From Spirochaetaceae bacterium (GTDB lineage Bacteria > Spirochaetota > Spirochaetia > Treponematales > Rectinemataceae): a stretch of DNA of 64,000 nucleotides. Position numbers and translations under genes: made by a program. This document shows, piece by piece, positions 23,818 to 31,937 of this stretch (the stretch's first letter is position 1; each line of letters opens with the position of its first letter). The stretch lies in the NCBI GenBank assembly GCA_025358255.1, contig JANYKC010000082.1, positions 1-64,000 of the forward strand, read 5' to 3'. The notes beneath the pieces were generated by a model. The model did no database searches. It was not told the DNA's origin and saw nothing but the letters and a program-made list of their open reading frames with translations.

Positions 23818-24630
23818 ATGCCCAGAGCAATTTTCCCAGTGCCGCTGAGTTTAGGGTGTTTTTTGGTTTCGGTTCTCCTGTCCTGCCATAACCCGGGCGG
23901 ATCCATACCGGTGGCGCCTTGGGACCATATTGTCGTGGTGTGGGAGGAGAACCATAGTGCGAGTGAAGTGGCTGATCTTGCCTATATCGCACAGCTTCGC
24001 GCGGCTGGACTGACATATAGCCAATCGTTTGGATTGGCAAGGCCTAGCCAGCCGAATTATCTCGCCTTTTTTGCGGGAAGCACGATGGGCGTCACCGACA
24101 ACCTCAACCATGAACTTGTCGGCGACAATCTCTATTCCCGCTTCGCGGATGCAGGCTTATCCATGAAAAGCTATGCCGAAGGATTGCCTGTCGACGGTTT
24201 TCGGGGGGCATCCTCCGGCCAGTACCGCCGCAAGCATAATCCCGCAGCGAGCTTTGCCGCGATTCCGGATGACGCAATCCTTCCCTTCTCCAAATTCCCC
24301 TCGGATTTCTCAACGCTTCCACAATTGAGTTTCGTGATTCCGGATCAGGACAATGACATGCATGACGGCACCCCCGAACAGGGAGACCAATGGCTGAAGC
24401 GGAATCTGGATGCCTACATATCCTGGGCCAAGGCGCATAGGAGCCTGCTGATCCTCGGCTTTGACGAACCGAGCACCGCCGCGGGTATTGGGCTCGACGC
24501 GCCCATTCTCACTGTATTTGTCGGCGAGGGCATTTCTCCGGGCGCGATCGATACGACCGTAATAGATCATTATCGGGTCTCGGACTATGTGCTCGATTGT
24601 TTCGAATTGGATCGCCTTTCCCAACCATGA
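23818..24630 (+). CDS. Lipoprotein phosphoesterase, SapM/phosphoesterase family
   Basis: A 270-residue exported protein. The N-terminus is hydrophobic and ends in LLSC, so C23 is a likely lipidation site. The catalytic domain matches the phosphoesterase family that includes acid phosphatases and the mycobacterial phosphatase SapM: HIVVVWEENHSASE with the metal-binding EENH, ARPSQPNYLAFFAGSTMGVTD, FVIPDQDNDMHDG, and a late LILGFDEPS. The substrate is not predictable; phosphomonoesters or phosphoinositides are known for relatives. It stands alone between the tRNA region and a minus-strand operon. Start codon choice rests on the signal peptide. Confidence 0.8.
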   Translation: MPRAIFPVPLSLGCFLVSVLLSCHNPGGSIPVAPWDHIVVVWEENHSASEVADLAYIAQLRAAGLTYSQSFGLARPSQPNYLAFFAGSTMGVTDNLNHELVGDNLYSRFADAGLSMKSYAEGLPVDGFRGASSGQYRRKHNPAASFAAIPDDAILPFSKFPSDFSTLPQLSFVIPDQDNDMHDGTPEQGDQWLKRNLDAYISWAKAHRSLLILGFDEPSTAAGIGLDAPILTVFVGEGISPGAIDTTVIDHYRVSDYVLDCFELDRLSQP

Positions 24631-24666
24631 CACCGCAAAGGTCCTTGGCTGGTTAATGCCGGTATA

Positions 24667-24960
24667 TCAGAATTCCACGGAAAACCCTTTGAAGCGGCCG
24701 CTTGGAGCGATGGGGCGGATCTTGACGGATGAGACATGTGCCCCTGGGGGGCCTTCGTGCAGCCATGCGGCGAGCTCGTCCAGCGCGGCTTTGGGGCCTT
24801 CGGCTTGCACTTCAACGTCGCCTTCGTCGGTGTTGCGCACCCAGCCTACCAGGCCCAGCATGCGTGCCGCATCCACGGCGGTATAACGGTACCCGACACC
24901 TTGGACTCGGCCGGAGACAAGGGCATGAAAGGCGTAGGTTTTAGCCTTCGCTTTTTCCAT
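24667..24960 (-). CDS. acyP: Acylphosphatase
   Basis: A 97-residue acylphosphatase that hydrolyses carboxyl-phosphate bonds. The signature SGRVQGVGYRYT carries the catalytic R25, and N43 lies in GWVRNTDEGDVEV. The start at 24960 (MEKAKAKTY) lies inside the end of the upstream receiver-domain gene with a 20-bp overlap, so translation is likely coupled. An acylphosphatase tied to response regulators is suggestive because aspartyl-phosphate is an acyl phosphate, but acyP is often a chance passenger (inference). Confidence 0.88.
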   Translation of the reverse strand: MEKAKAKTYAFHALVSGRVQGVGYRYTAVDAARMLGLVGWVRNTDEGDVEVQAEGPKAALDELAAWLHEGPPGAHVSSVKIRPIAPSGRFKGFSVEF

Positions 24961-25312
24961 GCATCGCGTCCAGGAGCTGGGCGACATGGGCTTCAAGTTC
25001 GGAATAGTCGAAGGGTTTGTAGACCACTTCAAAGGGAATGTGGAAATCGGGCCTCAGGAAGCCCGAGGTGATGATCACTTTCTTGTCTGAGCAGTATTTC
25101 CGGAGGAATTTGACCCAATAGTCCCCGCCCAGGACATCCATGCGGTAATCGGTGACGATGATGTCCACCTCATAATCGAGGAGTTGCTTGATCGCACCCA
25201 CGCCATCGGAAGCAACGAGGACGTCATAGCCTTTTTTCCGAAGATAGTCCCTGAGGGTGAGGCGAATCGCGTCCTCGTCCTCTACGACAAGTAGGAGTCC
25301 TTTACTCGACAT
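24941..25312 (-). CDS. Single-domain response regulator
   Basis: A 123-residue receiver domain with nothing attached. Acidic pocket E11-D14, phosphorylation site D55 (IIVTDYRMDV), S83 (ITSGF) and K99 (VYKPFD) are all present. It would relay phosphate from an unknown histidine kinase, as CheY-like or Spo0F-like proteins do; no kinase gene is in the window. It overlaps the upstream HTH-receiver gene by 11 bp and the acylphosphatase gene by 20 bp. Confidence 0.88.
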   Translation of the reverse strand: MSSKGLLLVVEDEDAIRLTLRDYLRKKGYDVLVASDGVGAIKQLLDYEVDIIVTDYRMDVLGGDYWVKFLRKYCSDKKVIITSGFLRPDFHIPFEVVYKPFDYSELEAHVAQLLDAMHGKSEG

Positions 25313-25925
25313 TCCGCTCTTTTACCTTCGAGGCCAGTTCCGCGACTGCCATCGCGAGACCTTCGAAATCGAGGGGCTTGGCGAAGAAGGCGTCCGCACC
25401 GTCGGCGAGAATTGCTTCCTTTTCCTCGGGCCGGTCAAGGCCTGTCATCGCGATGACAAAAGGCTTGCCAAAAACCGGATCTTCCTTGATCTTCTTGCAC
25501 ACGGCATGGCCGTTGAGGCCGGGCAGGTCTATGTCGAGGATCACAAAACCCGGGCGTTTTTCGGAGACAAGTTTTCCCGCTTCGAAGCCGTCGTGGGCCT
25601 GGGAGATGCGCATGGGCTCGGGACGCTTCTCGAAGAAGCGCTTGATGATGTCGTTGAGTTCGGCATCATCGTCGACGATGAGGAGAGCCCCCCAGTCGAC
25701 ATCATCCCTGAAGTAGTCATCAAGTTCATGGGGGATGCGCATGCCCCGCTTTTCCAGGAAGCCCATGAGGTCTTCCGCGTAAATCCGGTACTGGCCACCG
25801 GGGGTCGTAAAGGCCTTGAGGTAGCCGTTCCGTATCCAATTGATCGCGGTCTGGTTGACGACGCCGCACAGGTTCGCGACTTCAAGGGCCGAGAAAATGC
25901 GGACCTTTTTTACGTTCTTCGGCAT
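25302..25925 (-). CDS. Excisionase-like HTH domain fused to receiver domain
   Basis: A 207-residue protein. Residues about 8-62 form a MerR/excisionase-type helix-turn-helix (FSALEVANLCGVVNQTAINW, then TPGGQYRIYAEDLMGFLEKRG). Residues about 80-200 form a receiver domain with D85-D87, phospho-site D131 in VILDIDLPG, MTG, and the lysine in FAKPLD. The order is reversed from classical response regulators, where the receiver comes first. It is the first gene of a three-gene operon with a lone receiver and an acylphosphatase. Start at 25925 is preferred over 25940 because GGATGG would serve as the ribosome binding site. Confidence 0.83.
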   Translation of the reverse strand: MPKNVKKVRIFSALEVANLCGVVNQTAINWIRNGYLKAFTTPGGQYRIYAEDLMGFLEKRGMRIPHELDDYFRDDVDWGALLIVDDDAELNDIIKRFFEKRPEPMRISQAHDGFEAGKLVSEKRPGFVILDIDLPGLNGHAVCKKIKEDPVFGKPFVIAMTGLDRPEEKEAILADGADAFFAKPLDFEGLAMAVAELASKVKERNVE

Positions 25926-26125
25926 GTCCCATCCTGGCAAACGGAAAATTTTGGTTTACCGCTGATAGCTGGACGGTGAGGCCCCAAACAGCCTCGCCCC
26001 ATAGCTTTTCATTGTAGCATGCCTGCGAAGAGGCCGCTAGACCGGAATGATAGGAATTTCAAGCGTGTTTTTCGATATTTGGCCCTTCCGCTGCCTGCTT
26101 CCTGCCTTCGAGCCCCGCTCCGGTC

Positions 26126-26154
26126 TTGAAATTTGGGCGCGCATCCCGTACCGT
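26126..26154 (+). promoter_or_regulatory. Promoter candidate for tex, leaderless arrangement
   Basis: TTGAAA (26126-26131), 17 bp, TACCGT (26149-26154), then 7 nt to the ATG at 26162. The -10 is imperfect. The geometry would start transcription at the start codon, and no ribosome binding site is present. Confidence 0.4.
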
Positions 26155-26161
26155 AGCGCCC

Positions 26162-28684
26162 ATGGAATTGACTCAAAGCTTCATCGAGGGACTCAAAGTC
26201 GATGAGGTTGCCATCATGGACCGAATCGCCAAGGAATTCTCCATCAGGACTGCCCAGGTATCTGCGGTCATCGGCCTCATCGGCGAGGGCTGCACCGTCC
26301 CCTTCATCAGCCGCTACCGGAAGGAAGCGACCGGAAGCCTGGACGAAGTGCAGGTACGGGACAGCGCCCACAAATTCGAGAGCTACAAGAACCTCGAAGA
26401 GCGCCGTCTGGAGGTTGTCCGCGGCATCTTCGCCCTTGGCAAGCTTGACGAAGCCCTGCTCAAGAACCTCAAGAAGGCCCAGACCCTGGCCGAGATCGAG
26501 GATATCTGGCTTCCTTTCAAAAAGAAAAAGAAAACCCGGGGCATGCTTGCCCTGGAACGGGGCCTCGAGCCCCTTGCCAGCATCATGCTCAAGGGCGGCG
26601 ATGCCGAGGTCGAGGAAGCCGCTCCAGGCTTTGTCAGGGCTGCCGCCGAAGGCGAAGCGCCCGAGTTGGCCGTCCCCACGCCGCGGGACGCCATCCAAGG
26701 TGCGATGGATATCATCGCCGAGCGCCTCTCCCAGGACCCGGACAATCGTGCCGCGGTGAAGGGTCTTTATCTGCAATATGGAAAACTCGTCACCAAGGGT
26801 GTGGGCGACGCAACCAAGAAGGAGACCTCGACCTACCAGATGTACTGGGACTTCGCCGAACCCCTCGGGTCCCTCAAGCCCCACCGCATCCTGGCGGTCA
26901 ACCGCGGCGAGCGCGAAGGGGAACTCGAGGTCAAGCTCGAGGTCGATGAGGACATTGCCATAGACACCCTCATGAGCCGCCGCACGGTCAGCAACCGCTA
27001 CCATAAGGAGGCCGTTGATGACGGCCTGCGGCGCCTGCTGTCCCCTGCCGTCCTTCGCGAGATCCGCTCCGACGCCGGGGATTCCGCCGACGGCCATGGC
27101 ATCCATGTCTTCTCGGAGAACCTCAAGAACCTCCTCATGTCGCCCCCCATCAAGGGGACGCGCGTCCTGGGGGTGGATCCAGGCATCAGGACGGGCACCA
27201 AGTGCGCATGCCTCGACGAGACGGGCAAGTTCCTGGACTATTTCGTGGTCTTCCAGGAGCAGAAGCCGGACGAGGCGAAGAAAACCATAGCGGCAGCGAT
27301 CAAGAAGCACGACATGAAGCTTGTCGCGGTCGGCAATGGAACCGCGAGCCATGAGATGCAGGAAATCGTGGCCGCGGCCATCTCCGAAAACGCCCTTACC
27401 TGCGAGTTCACGGTCGTGGACGAGGACGGCGCCTCCGTCTATTCGGCGAGCGACGCGGCCCGCGAGGAGTTCCCCGAGCTCGACCTGACGATCCGTGGCG
27501 CCATCTCCATCGGCCGCCGCCTCCAGGATCCCCTTGCCGAGCTCGTGAAGATCGATCCCAAGTCCATCGGCGTGGGCCTCTACCAGCACGACGTGAACCA
27601 GAAGCGCCTCTCCGAAAGCCTGGACGAAGTTGTCGGCTCCGTGGTCAACAATGTCGGGGTAAACCTGAACACGGCCAGCCACTCCCTCCTCAAGTATGTC
27701 TCCGGCATCAATACGGGACTCGCCAAGAAAATAGTGAAGTACCGCGACTCCAAGGGCAGGATCACCGCCCGCGCCCAGCTCCAGGACATCCCGGGCCTCG
27801 GCGAGAAGACCTTCGAGCAGTGCGCGGGCTTCCTCAAGATCCCGGAGAGCGCAAACCCCCTGGACAACACCTGGGTCCATCCAGAGAACTATGCCCTGGC
27901 CGAGTCCCTCCTCCCCATTGTGCGGGGAGGGCGAGACCCCTCCCATGACGAAAGGGCTGGCTACAAGGGAAAATTCAGTGTCGGCGACACGACCCTCGAC
28001 GACATCATCATGGAGCTTAAGAAGCCCAACCGCGATCCGCGGGAGAGCTTTCCCATGCCCATCCTCCAGAAGGGCGTGATCAAGTTCGAGGACCTGGTCG
28101 AAGGCATGATGGTCAAGGGCAAAGTCAAGAACGTGGTCGACTTTGGCGCCTTCATCGACATCGGCATCAAAGAATCGGCCCTCATCCATGTCTCCGAGAT
28201 GTCGGACCGCTTCGTGAAGGACCCGATGGAGGTCCTCAAGGTCGGCGACGTGAGGGATTTTCGCATCATCAGCCTGGATATCGCGCGCAAGCGCATCGGG
28301 CTTTCGCTCAAGAGCGACCGGAGCCAGGGCGGCGGCGCGGATGGCCCTTCTCGCCAGGGAGGCAACAGTGGCAGTGCCAGAAGCGCCGGGAGCACGGGGA
28401 GCACCGGCGATACAAGCCCTGCCGCGGCCAGACGGGTCTTGGTGGTGAAAAAGGGCGAGGGGCCGGACGGTCGAGGGCGGGATGCGGCGCGCCCCGCGCC
28501 CAGGCCTGAAAACAGGCCTGGGCCAAGGAAGGAAGGGCCCCCCGGCGGACGGGATGCCGGCGGTGCGCGGCCTCCCCGCCAGGAAAAGAGCTGGGAAGTC
28601 CGGAAGCCGGTCAAGGAAGACGACGGGATGACCTATAACCCCTTCGCGGAACTCCTCAAGAGGAAAGAGGAACCCAAGAAATAG
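26162..28684 (+). CDS. tex: Tex-family S1 RNA-binding protein
   Basis: An 840-residue Tex protein, a conserved nucleic-acid-binding factor linked to transcription and RNA metabolism. An N-terminal helical domain has PFISRYRKEATGSLDEVQ. The YqgF-like domain near residue 333 has RVLGVDPGIRTGTK. Helix-hairpin-helix segments (NTASHSLLKYVSGI, LQDIPGLGEKTFEQCAGF) follow, and the S1 domain at about 644-713 has VKGKVKNVVDFGAFIDIG. After about 720 comes a glycine/serine then arginine/proline-rich tail of roughly 110 residues, longer than in most Tex proteins, ending EVRKPVKEDDGMTYNPFAEL. The huge open frame on the other strand is an artefact. Confidence 0.95.
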   Translation: MELTQSFIEGLKVDEVAIMDRIAKEFSIRTAQVSAVIGLIGEGCTVPFISRYRKEATGSLDEVQVRDSAHKFESYKNLEERRLEVVRGIFALGKLDEALLKNLKKAQTLAEIEDIWLPFKKKKKTRGMLALERGLEPLASIMLKGGDAEVEEAAPGFVRAAAEGEAPELAVPTPRDAIQGAMDIIAERLSQDPDNRAAVKGLYLQYGKLVTKGVGDATKKETSTYQMYWDFAEPLGSLKPHRILAVNRGEREGELEVKLEVDEDIAIDTLMSRRTVSNRYHKEAVDDGLRRLLSPAVLREIRSDAGDSADGHGIHVFSENLKNLLMSPPIKGTRVLGVDPGIRTGTKCACLDETGKFLDYFVVFQEQKPDEAKKTIAAAIKKHDMKLVAVGNGTASHEMQEIVAAAISENALTCEFTVVDEDGASVYSASDAAREEFPELDLTIRGAISIGRRLQDPLAELVKIDPKSIGVGLYQHDVNQKRLSESLDEVVGSVVNNVGVNLNTASHSLLKYVSGINTGLAKKIVKYRDSKGRITARAQLQDIPGLGEKTFEQCAGFLKIPESANPLDNTWVHPENYALAESLLPIVRGGRDPSHDERAGYKGKFSVGDTTLDDIIMELKKPNRDPRESFPMPILQKGVIKFEDLVEGMMVKGKVKNVVDFGAFIDIGIKESALIHVSEMSDRFVKDPMEVLKVGDVRDFRIISLDIARKRIGLSLKSDRSQGGGADGPSRQGGNSGSARSAGSTGSTGDTSPAAARRVLVVKKGEGPDGRGRDAARPAPRPENRPGPRKEGPPGGRDAGGARPPRQEKSWEVRKPVKEDDGMTYNPFAELLKRKEEPKK

Positions 28685-28740
28685 AAGTGAGCTCTCGGGC
28701 TTGTCATAACCGGGGGGATGATTCTTTTCGAGCGACATTC

Positions 28741-28762
28741 GGCTTCCAATACGTTGGAAGCC
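28741..28762. terminator. Perfect hairpin downstream of tex
   Basis: GGCTTCCAA (28741-28749) and TTGGAAGCC (28754-28762) form a 9-bp stem closed by the loop TACG. Only a short TT follows, so intrinsic termination is doubtful. The rest of 28685-28962 holds the operator candidate at 28833 and no gene. Confidence 0.45.
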
Positions 28763-28832
28763 TTGTCGAGGAGAGAAAAACCTCCCTGCCTTTTCCTATC
28801 CTGTCTTGAAAAGACGTCCATCACGTGCTAGC

Positions 28833-28851
28833 TTGTTCATGGATTGAACAA
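28833..28851. promoter_or_regulatory. Palindromic operator candidate before the winged-helix regulator
   Basis: TTGTTCA (28833-28839) and TGAACAA (28845-28851) are perfect 7-bp arms with a 5-bp spacer. A weak promoter TTGAAA (28806-28811), 17 bp, TAGCTT (28829-28834) would start transcription inside it. Autoregulation by the following regulator is a natural reading. The spacing does not fit the LexA boxes I know. Confidence 0.45.
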
Positions 28852-28962
28852 TCACGAGACGCCGGATTTCGTGACGGGGGAGCGTGTTTCGACCGCCTTC
28901 CGCCGGTCTGGCTGACAGGATCGGGGCCGATTCCGCTGTTTTACGGCGCGGAAGGCCCCTGT

Positions 28963-29550
28963 ATGCCCGAAATCCCGCCCGCCCACCATCAGAGCACCAT
29001 GGAAATCGCCGAATCAGAACTCAGCCTCCTACAGAAGATCCATCAATCGGAACATGATTCCGTGCGCCTCACTCAAAGGGAGCTCGCCCGAGTCTCGGGG
29101 CTTTCCTTAGGGATGACAAACGCCTTGGTTCGGCGCTTTGCCGAGAGCGGTTGGGTCAAACTGACGCATTTGTCCACGAAAAGCGTCCGGTATGCCCTGA
29201 CTCCCGAGGGCTTGTCCGAGATCGCCCGTCGAGCAGCCGGGCACTTCCAGCGCGCGGCACGCAACGCGGACCTATACCGCGATAAATTTGAGGCCTTTGT
29301 GCTTGAAGCCAAGTCCAGCGGGTTCATGACCCTTGTCCTTGCAGGCCAGAGCGAAATGGACTTTCTGCTGGAATATGTGTGCGAGCGCCATGGTCTGGCT
29401 TTTGTGAAGAGTGTCGATCGGAATCGGGCCATTGCCTTGGGCCGACGGCCTGACGTAATCCTGGTGAATGCCGAAAGCGGAGAATTGTCCGAGGACCCTG
29501 GCGCCGTTTCTATCCATTCAATCATCACGGGTGCCCTCCGGGGCGGCTGA
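28963..29550 (+). CDS. Winged-helix (MarR-like) regulator at the head of the glycan locus
   Basis: A 195-residue protein. Residues about 18-85 form a winged helix: LLQKIHQSEHDSVRLTQREL, ARVSGLSLGMTNALVRRFAE, then a wing KSVRYALTPEGLSEIARR. The rest (about 90-195) has LVLAGQSEMDFLLEYVCERHGL and a likely alpha/beta fold I do not recognise; it may sense a ligand. The start at 28963 has GGAAGG at 7 nt. It ends 9 bp before wbaP and probably controls the polysaccharide locus (inference from position). A palindrome lies about 110 bp upstream. Confidence 0.72.
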   Translation: MPEIPPAHHQSTMEIAESELSLLQKIHQSEHDSVRLTQRELARVSGLSLGMTNALVRRFAESGWVKLTHLSTKSVRYALTPEGLSEIARRAAGHFQRAARNADLYRDKFEAFVLEAKSSGFMTLVLAGQSEMDFLLEYVCERHGLAFVKSVDRNRAIALGRRPDVILVNAESGELSEDPGAVSIHSIITGALRGG

Positions 29551-29559
29551 AAGGTTCCG

Positions 29560-31017
29560 ATGGACAGCAATAAAACCAAACTTGAAAGCGTTCTTGCCGG
29601 CTATCGTCGAGGTCGGGCGCGAAAAACGGCCTTCTGGACAAGTTCTGTCTTTGGCCTGGCCGACCTTGTCGCCGTGATGCTCTGCTTCGGCTTTGGCTTT
29701 TTTGTCGTCAACACCTATGACCTTGAGATCATCGATTTCAAGTCCTTCGTGACATATTGGCCCTATCTTTTCGGCTTTCTTGCCGTCTTTGGCGTATTGC
29801 ACCTCTATCCTGGACTTTCCCTGGCTCCCGCGGAAGAACTAAGGCGCTATACGATCGCCTCCTTTTTTTCCCATGCGAGCATAATCCTGGCGCTCTTCAT
29901 CGATTCGCGACAGATGGACGCCTATTCGGTGGCTTTTTTCATATCCTGGATAGCCAGCATCCCGACGCTTGCCATGGCCAGGGCCGTCGCGCGCGCTATT
30001 TTCCGCACCTCGTCCTGGTGGGGATTGCCTGCCGTCATTTTCGGTGCGGGCCAGACCGGCAAGCTCGTTGTGGATCGTCTCCTTCGACATCCTTGGATCG
30101 GCTACAAGCCCGCGGTCATCCTGGACGACAATCCTGCCTTGGCCGGAGAATACCGGGACATTCCCATCCTGACTGGAACCGACCTTGGACCGGAATTGGC
30201 CAAGATCTGCGGCATCGACACGGCGATAGTCGCCATGCCTGGCGCGGAGCGCGAACGCCTCGCGGCGATCGTGGCTGACTCGGTCCGTACCTTTCGCCAC
30301 TATATCTTCATCCCCGACTTCCTTGGCATGACGAGCGGCTGGATGAGCGTGCGCGATATTGATGGAATATTGGGCCTCTATACCACGCAGAGGCTCCTTG
30401 TCCCGACAAACTGGGTGATCAAGCGCCTTATCGACCTCGTGCTCACCATCGTCGGCGGCCTCATCATCCTGCCTTTTGTGGGGGTGATAGCCCTCCTCAT
30501 CAAGCTCGACTCGCCCGGCTCGGTTTTCTATGGCCACCACCGCTTGGGAATGAACGGCGTTCCGTTCAAGGCGTGGAAGTTCAGATCAATGGTTCGGGAT
30601 TCCGGGAAGGTATTGAGCGACTTGCTTGCCAGCGATGGGGAAGCTAGAGAGGAATGGGCGGCATCCTTCAAGTTGCATGATGATCCGCGCATTACGAGGA
30701 TGGGGCGTTTCCTTCGAAAGACCAGCCTGGACGAATTGCCCCAACTCTGGAATGTGATCACCGGCGAGATGAGCCTCATCGGCCCTCGCCCTATAATTGA
30801 GGACGAAGTGGCAAAGTACGGCCATCATTACAAGCTTTTTTCCAGCGTGAAACCTGGCATGTCAGGTCTCTGGCAGGTATCAGGCCGCTCCGACACCGAT
30901 TATGCCGAGCGCGTGGCCCTCGACGTCTACTATATCCAATCCTGGTCCCTCTGGCTCGATCTCTATATCCTGTTCAAGACCGTACGCGTAGTTGTCGTCG
31001 GCGACGGGGCTTATTAA
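29560..31017 (+). CDS. Undecaprenyl-phosphate sugar phosphotransferase, WbaP type
   Basis: A 485-residue polyprenol-phosphate hexose-1-phosphate transferase that begins repeat-unit synthesis on the inner face of the inner membrane. Four membrane segments lie in residues about 25-140, then a nucleotide-binding-like domain (AVIFGAGQTGKLVVDRLL), a fifth hydrophobic segment (VLTIVGGLIILPFVGVIALL), and the catalytic sugar transferase domain with KAWKFRSMV, RKTSLDELPQLWNV and GEMSLIGPRP. WbaP relatives use UDP-galactose, WcaJ relatives UDP-glucose; the choice is not clear here. It overlaps the next gene by one base. Confidence 0.92.
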   Translation: MDSNKTKLESVLAGYRRGRARKTAFWTSSVFGLADLVAVMLCFGFGFFVVNTYDLEIIDFKSFVTYWPYLFGFLAVFGVLHLYPGLSLAPAEELRRYTIASFFSHASIILALFIDSRQMDAYSVAFFISWIASIPTLAMARAVARAIFRTSSWWGLPAVIFGAGQTGKLVVDRLLRHPWIGYKPAVILDDNPALAGEYRDIPILTGTDLGPELAKICGIDTAIVAMPGAERERLAAIVADSVRTFRHYIFIPDFLGMTSGWMSVRDIDGILGLYTTQRLLVPTNWVIKRLIDLVLTIVGGLIILPFVGVIALLIKLDSPGSVFYGHHRLGMNGVPFKAWKFRSMVRDSGKVLSDLLASDGEAREEWAASFKLHDDPRITRMGRFLRKTSLDELPQLWNVITGEMSLIGPRPIIEDEVAKYGHHYKLFSSVKPGMSGLWQVSGRSDTDYAERVALDVYYIQSWSLWLDLYILFKTVRVVVVGDGAY

Positions 31018-31937
31018 TGGCGGCGCATGCCGCGGATGGTCCCCGTATTACCGTTTTCACCGCGACCTATAACCGGGCGCCCACCCTTCCTGCCTTGGCC
31101 GCTTCGCTCTCCGCCCAGATTTTCCAGGATTTCGAGTGGATCGTGGTGGATGACGGATCTATCGATGATACGTCGGAGGTCCTGGCCAAGATTGTCGCGA
31201 GCGGGAACATCAGGCTTAGGGTAATCAGCGTATCCAATGGCGGAAAACATCGGGCAATAAACCTTGGCGTAGCCGAGGCAAGGGCCCCTTGGTTTTTTAT
31301 CGTGGACTCCGACGACCGGCTTCCTCCCTCGGCATTGGCAGTAATCGCACAATCAATTCCTCTCGCCGAGGCCGAGGAGCGGTGTGGTGGCATAATGGGG
31401 CTAAAGGCTGATTTTTCCCAAGCGGTCGTCGGGGAGAGGCTTCCGGAAAACCTCGCTTTCGCGGACAGCCTTGAATTGACCTACAAGTACGATATCCGGG
31501 GGGACAAGGCCGAGGTTTTCAAAACCTCGATATTGCGGGATTTTCCCTTTCCTGCCTTTCCCGGCGAGAAGCACCTGACCGAATGCGTGGTCTGGTATCG
31601 AATCGCCCGCGCAGGCTGGAAGCTTCTTCTCACGAACGAAGTGCTCTATGAGGCCGACTATCAAGGCGATGGGCTTTCTTCCCGCAGCCTGGAACTACGC
31701 ATCCGGGACATCGAGGGGACGCTTCTATTCTATCGTGAGGAGCTCGAAGGCGGATTGCCCCTTTTGGGAATGTTGAGGGAATCCTCCAATTACGTGCGCT
31801 TTTGTCTGCATGCGCGTCGTCTACGCCAGTTGCTTTCCGCGCCCGGCCGCCTTGCCTTGCCTTTCGTCCTGGCCGCCCTTCCCGCCGGCTTGATCATGAA
31901 GGCACGCGATGCGCGTACCCTTCGGCGGCTGCTGTGA
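31017..31937 (+). CDS. Glycosyltransferase family 2
   Basis: A 306-residue GT-A enzyme. The N-terminal ITVFTATYNRAPTLPALAAS, FEWIVVDDGSIDDT and FIVDSDDRLPPSA give the nucleotide-sugar fold with the DSD metal motif. The region GDKAEVFKTSILRDFPFP resembles capsule/O-antigen GT2 enzymes. It would add a sugar to the lipid-linked repeat unit. Acceptor and donor are unknown. Its ATG shares a base with the wbaP stop (TAATG), so translation is coupled. Confidence 0.87.
   Translation: MAAHAADGPRITVFTATYNRAPTLPALAASLSAQIFQDFEWIVVDDGSIDDTSEVLAKIVASGNIRLRVISVSNGGKHRAINLGVAEARAPWFFIVDSDDRLPPSALAVIAQSIPLAEAEERCGGIMGLKADFSQAVVGERLPENLAFADSLELTYKYDIRGDKAEVFKTSILRDFPFPAFPGEKHLTECVVWYRIARAGWKLLLTNEVLYEADYQGDGLSSRSLELRIRDIEGTLLFYREELEGGLPLLGMLRESSNYVRFCLHARRLRQLLSAPGRLALPFVLAALPAGLIMKARDARTLRRLL

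Noticed and set aside
23600..24040. Arginine/alanine-rich open frames on both strands over the palindromic element
   Set aside because: All frames are open because of extreme GC content and lack of TA-containing codons; no ribosome binding sites; the structure explains the sequence better.
26009..28738. Open frame of about 900 codons antisense to tex
   Set aside because: It mirrors tex codon by codon, has no family likeness, and arises from GC-rich third positions. Similar antisense frames at 5326-6948, 16459-17931 and 3405-3936 are rejected for the same reason.
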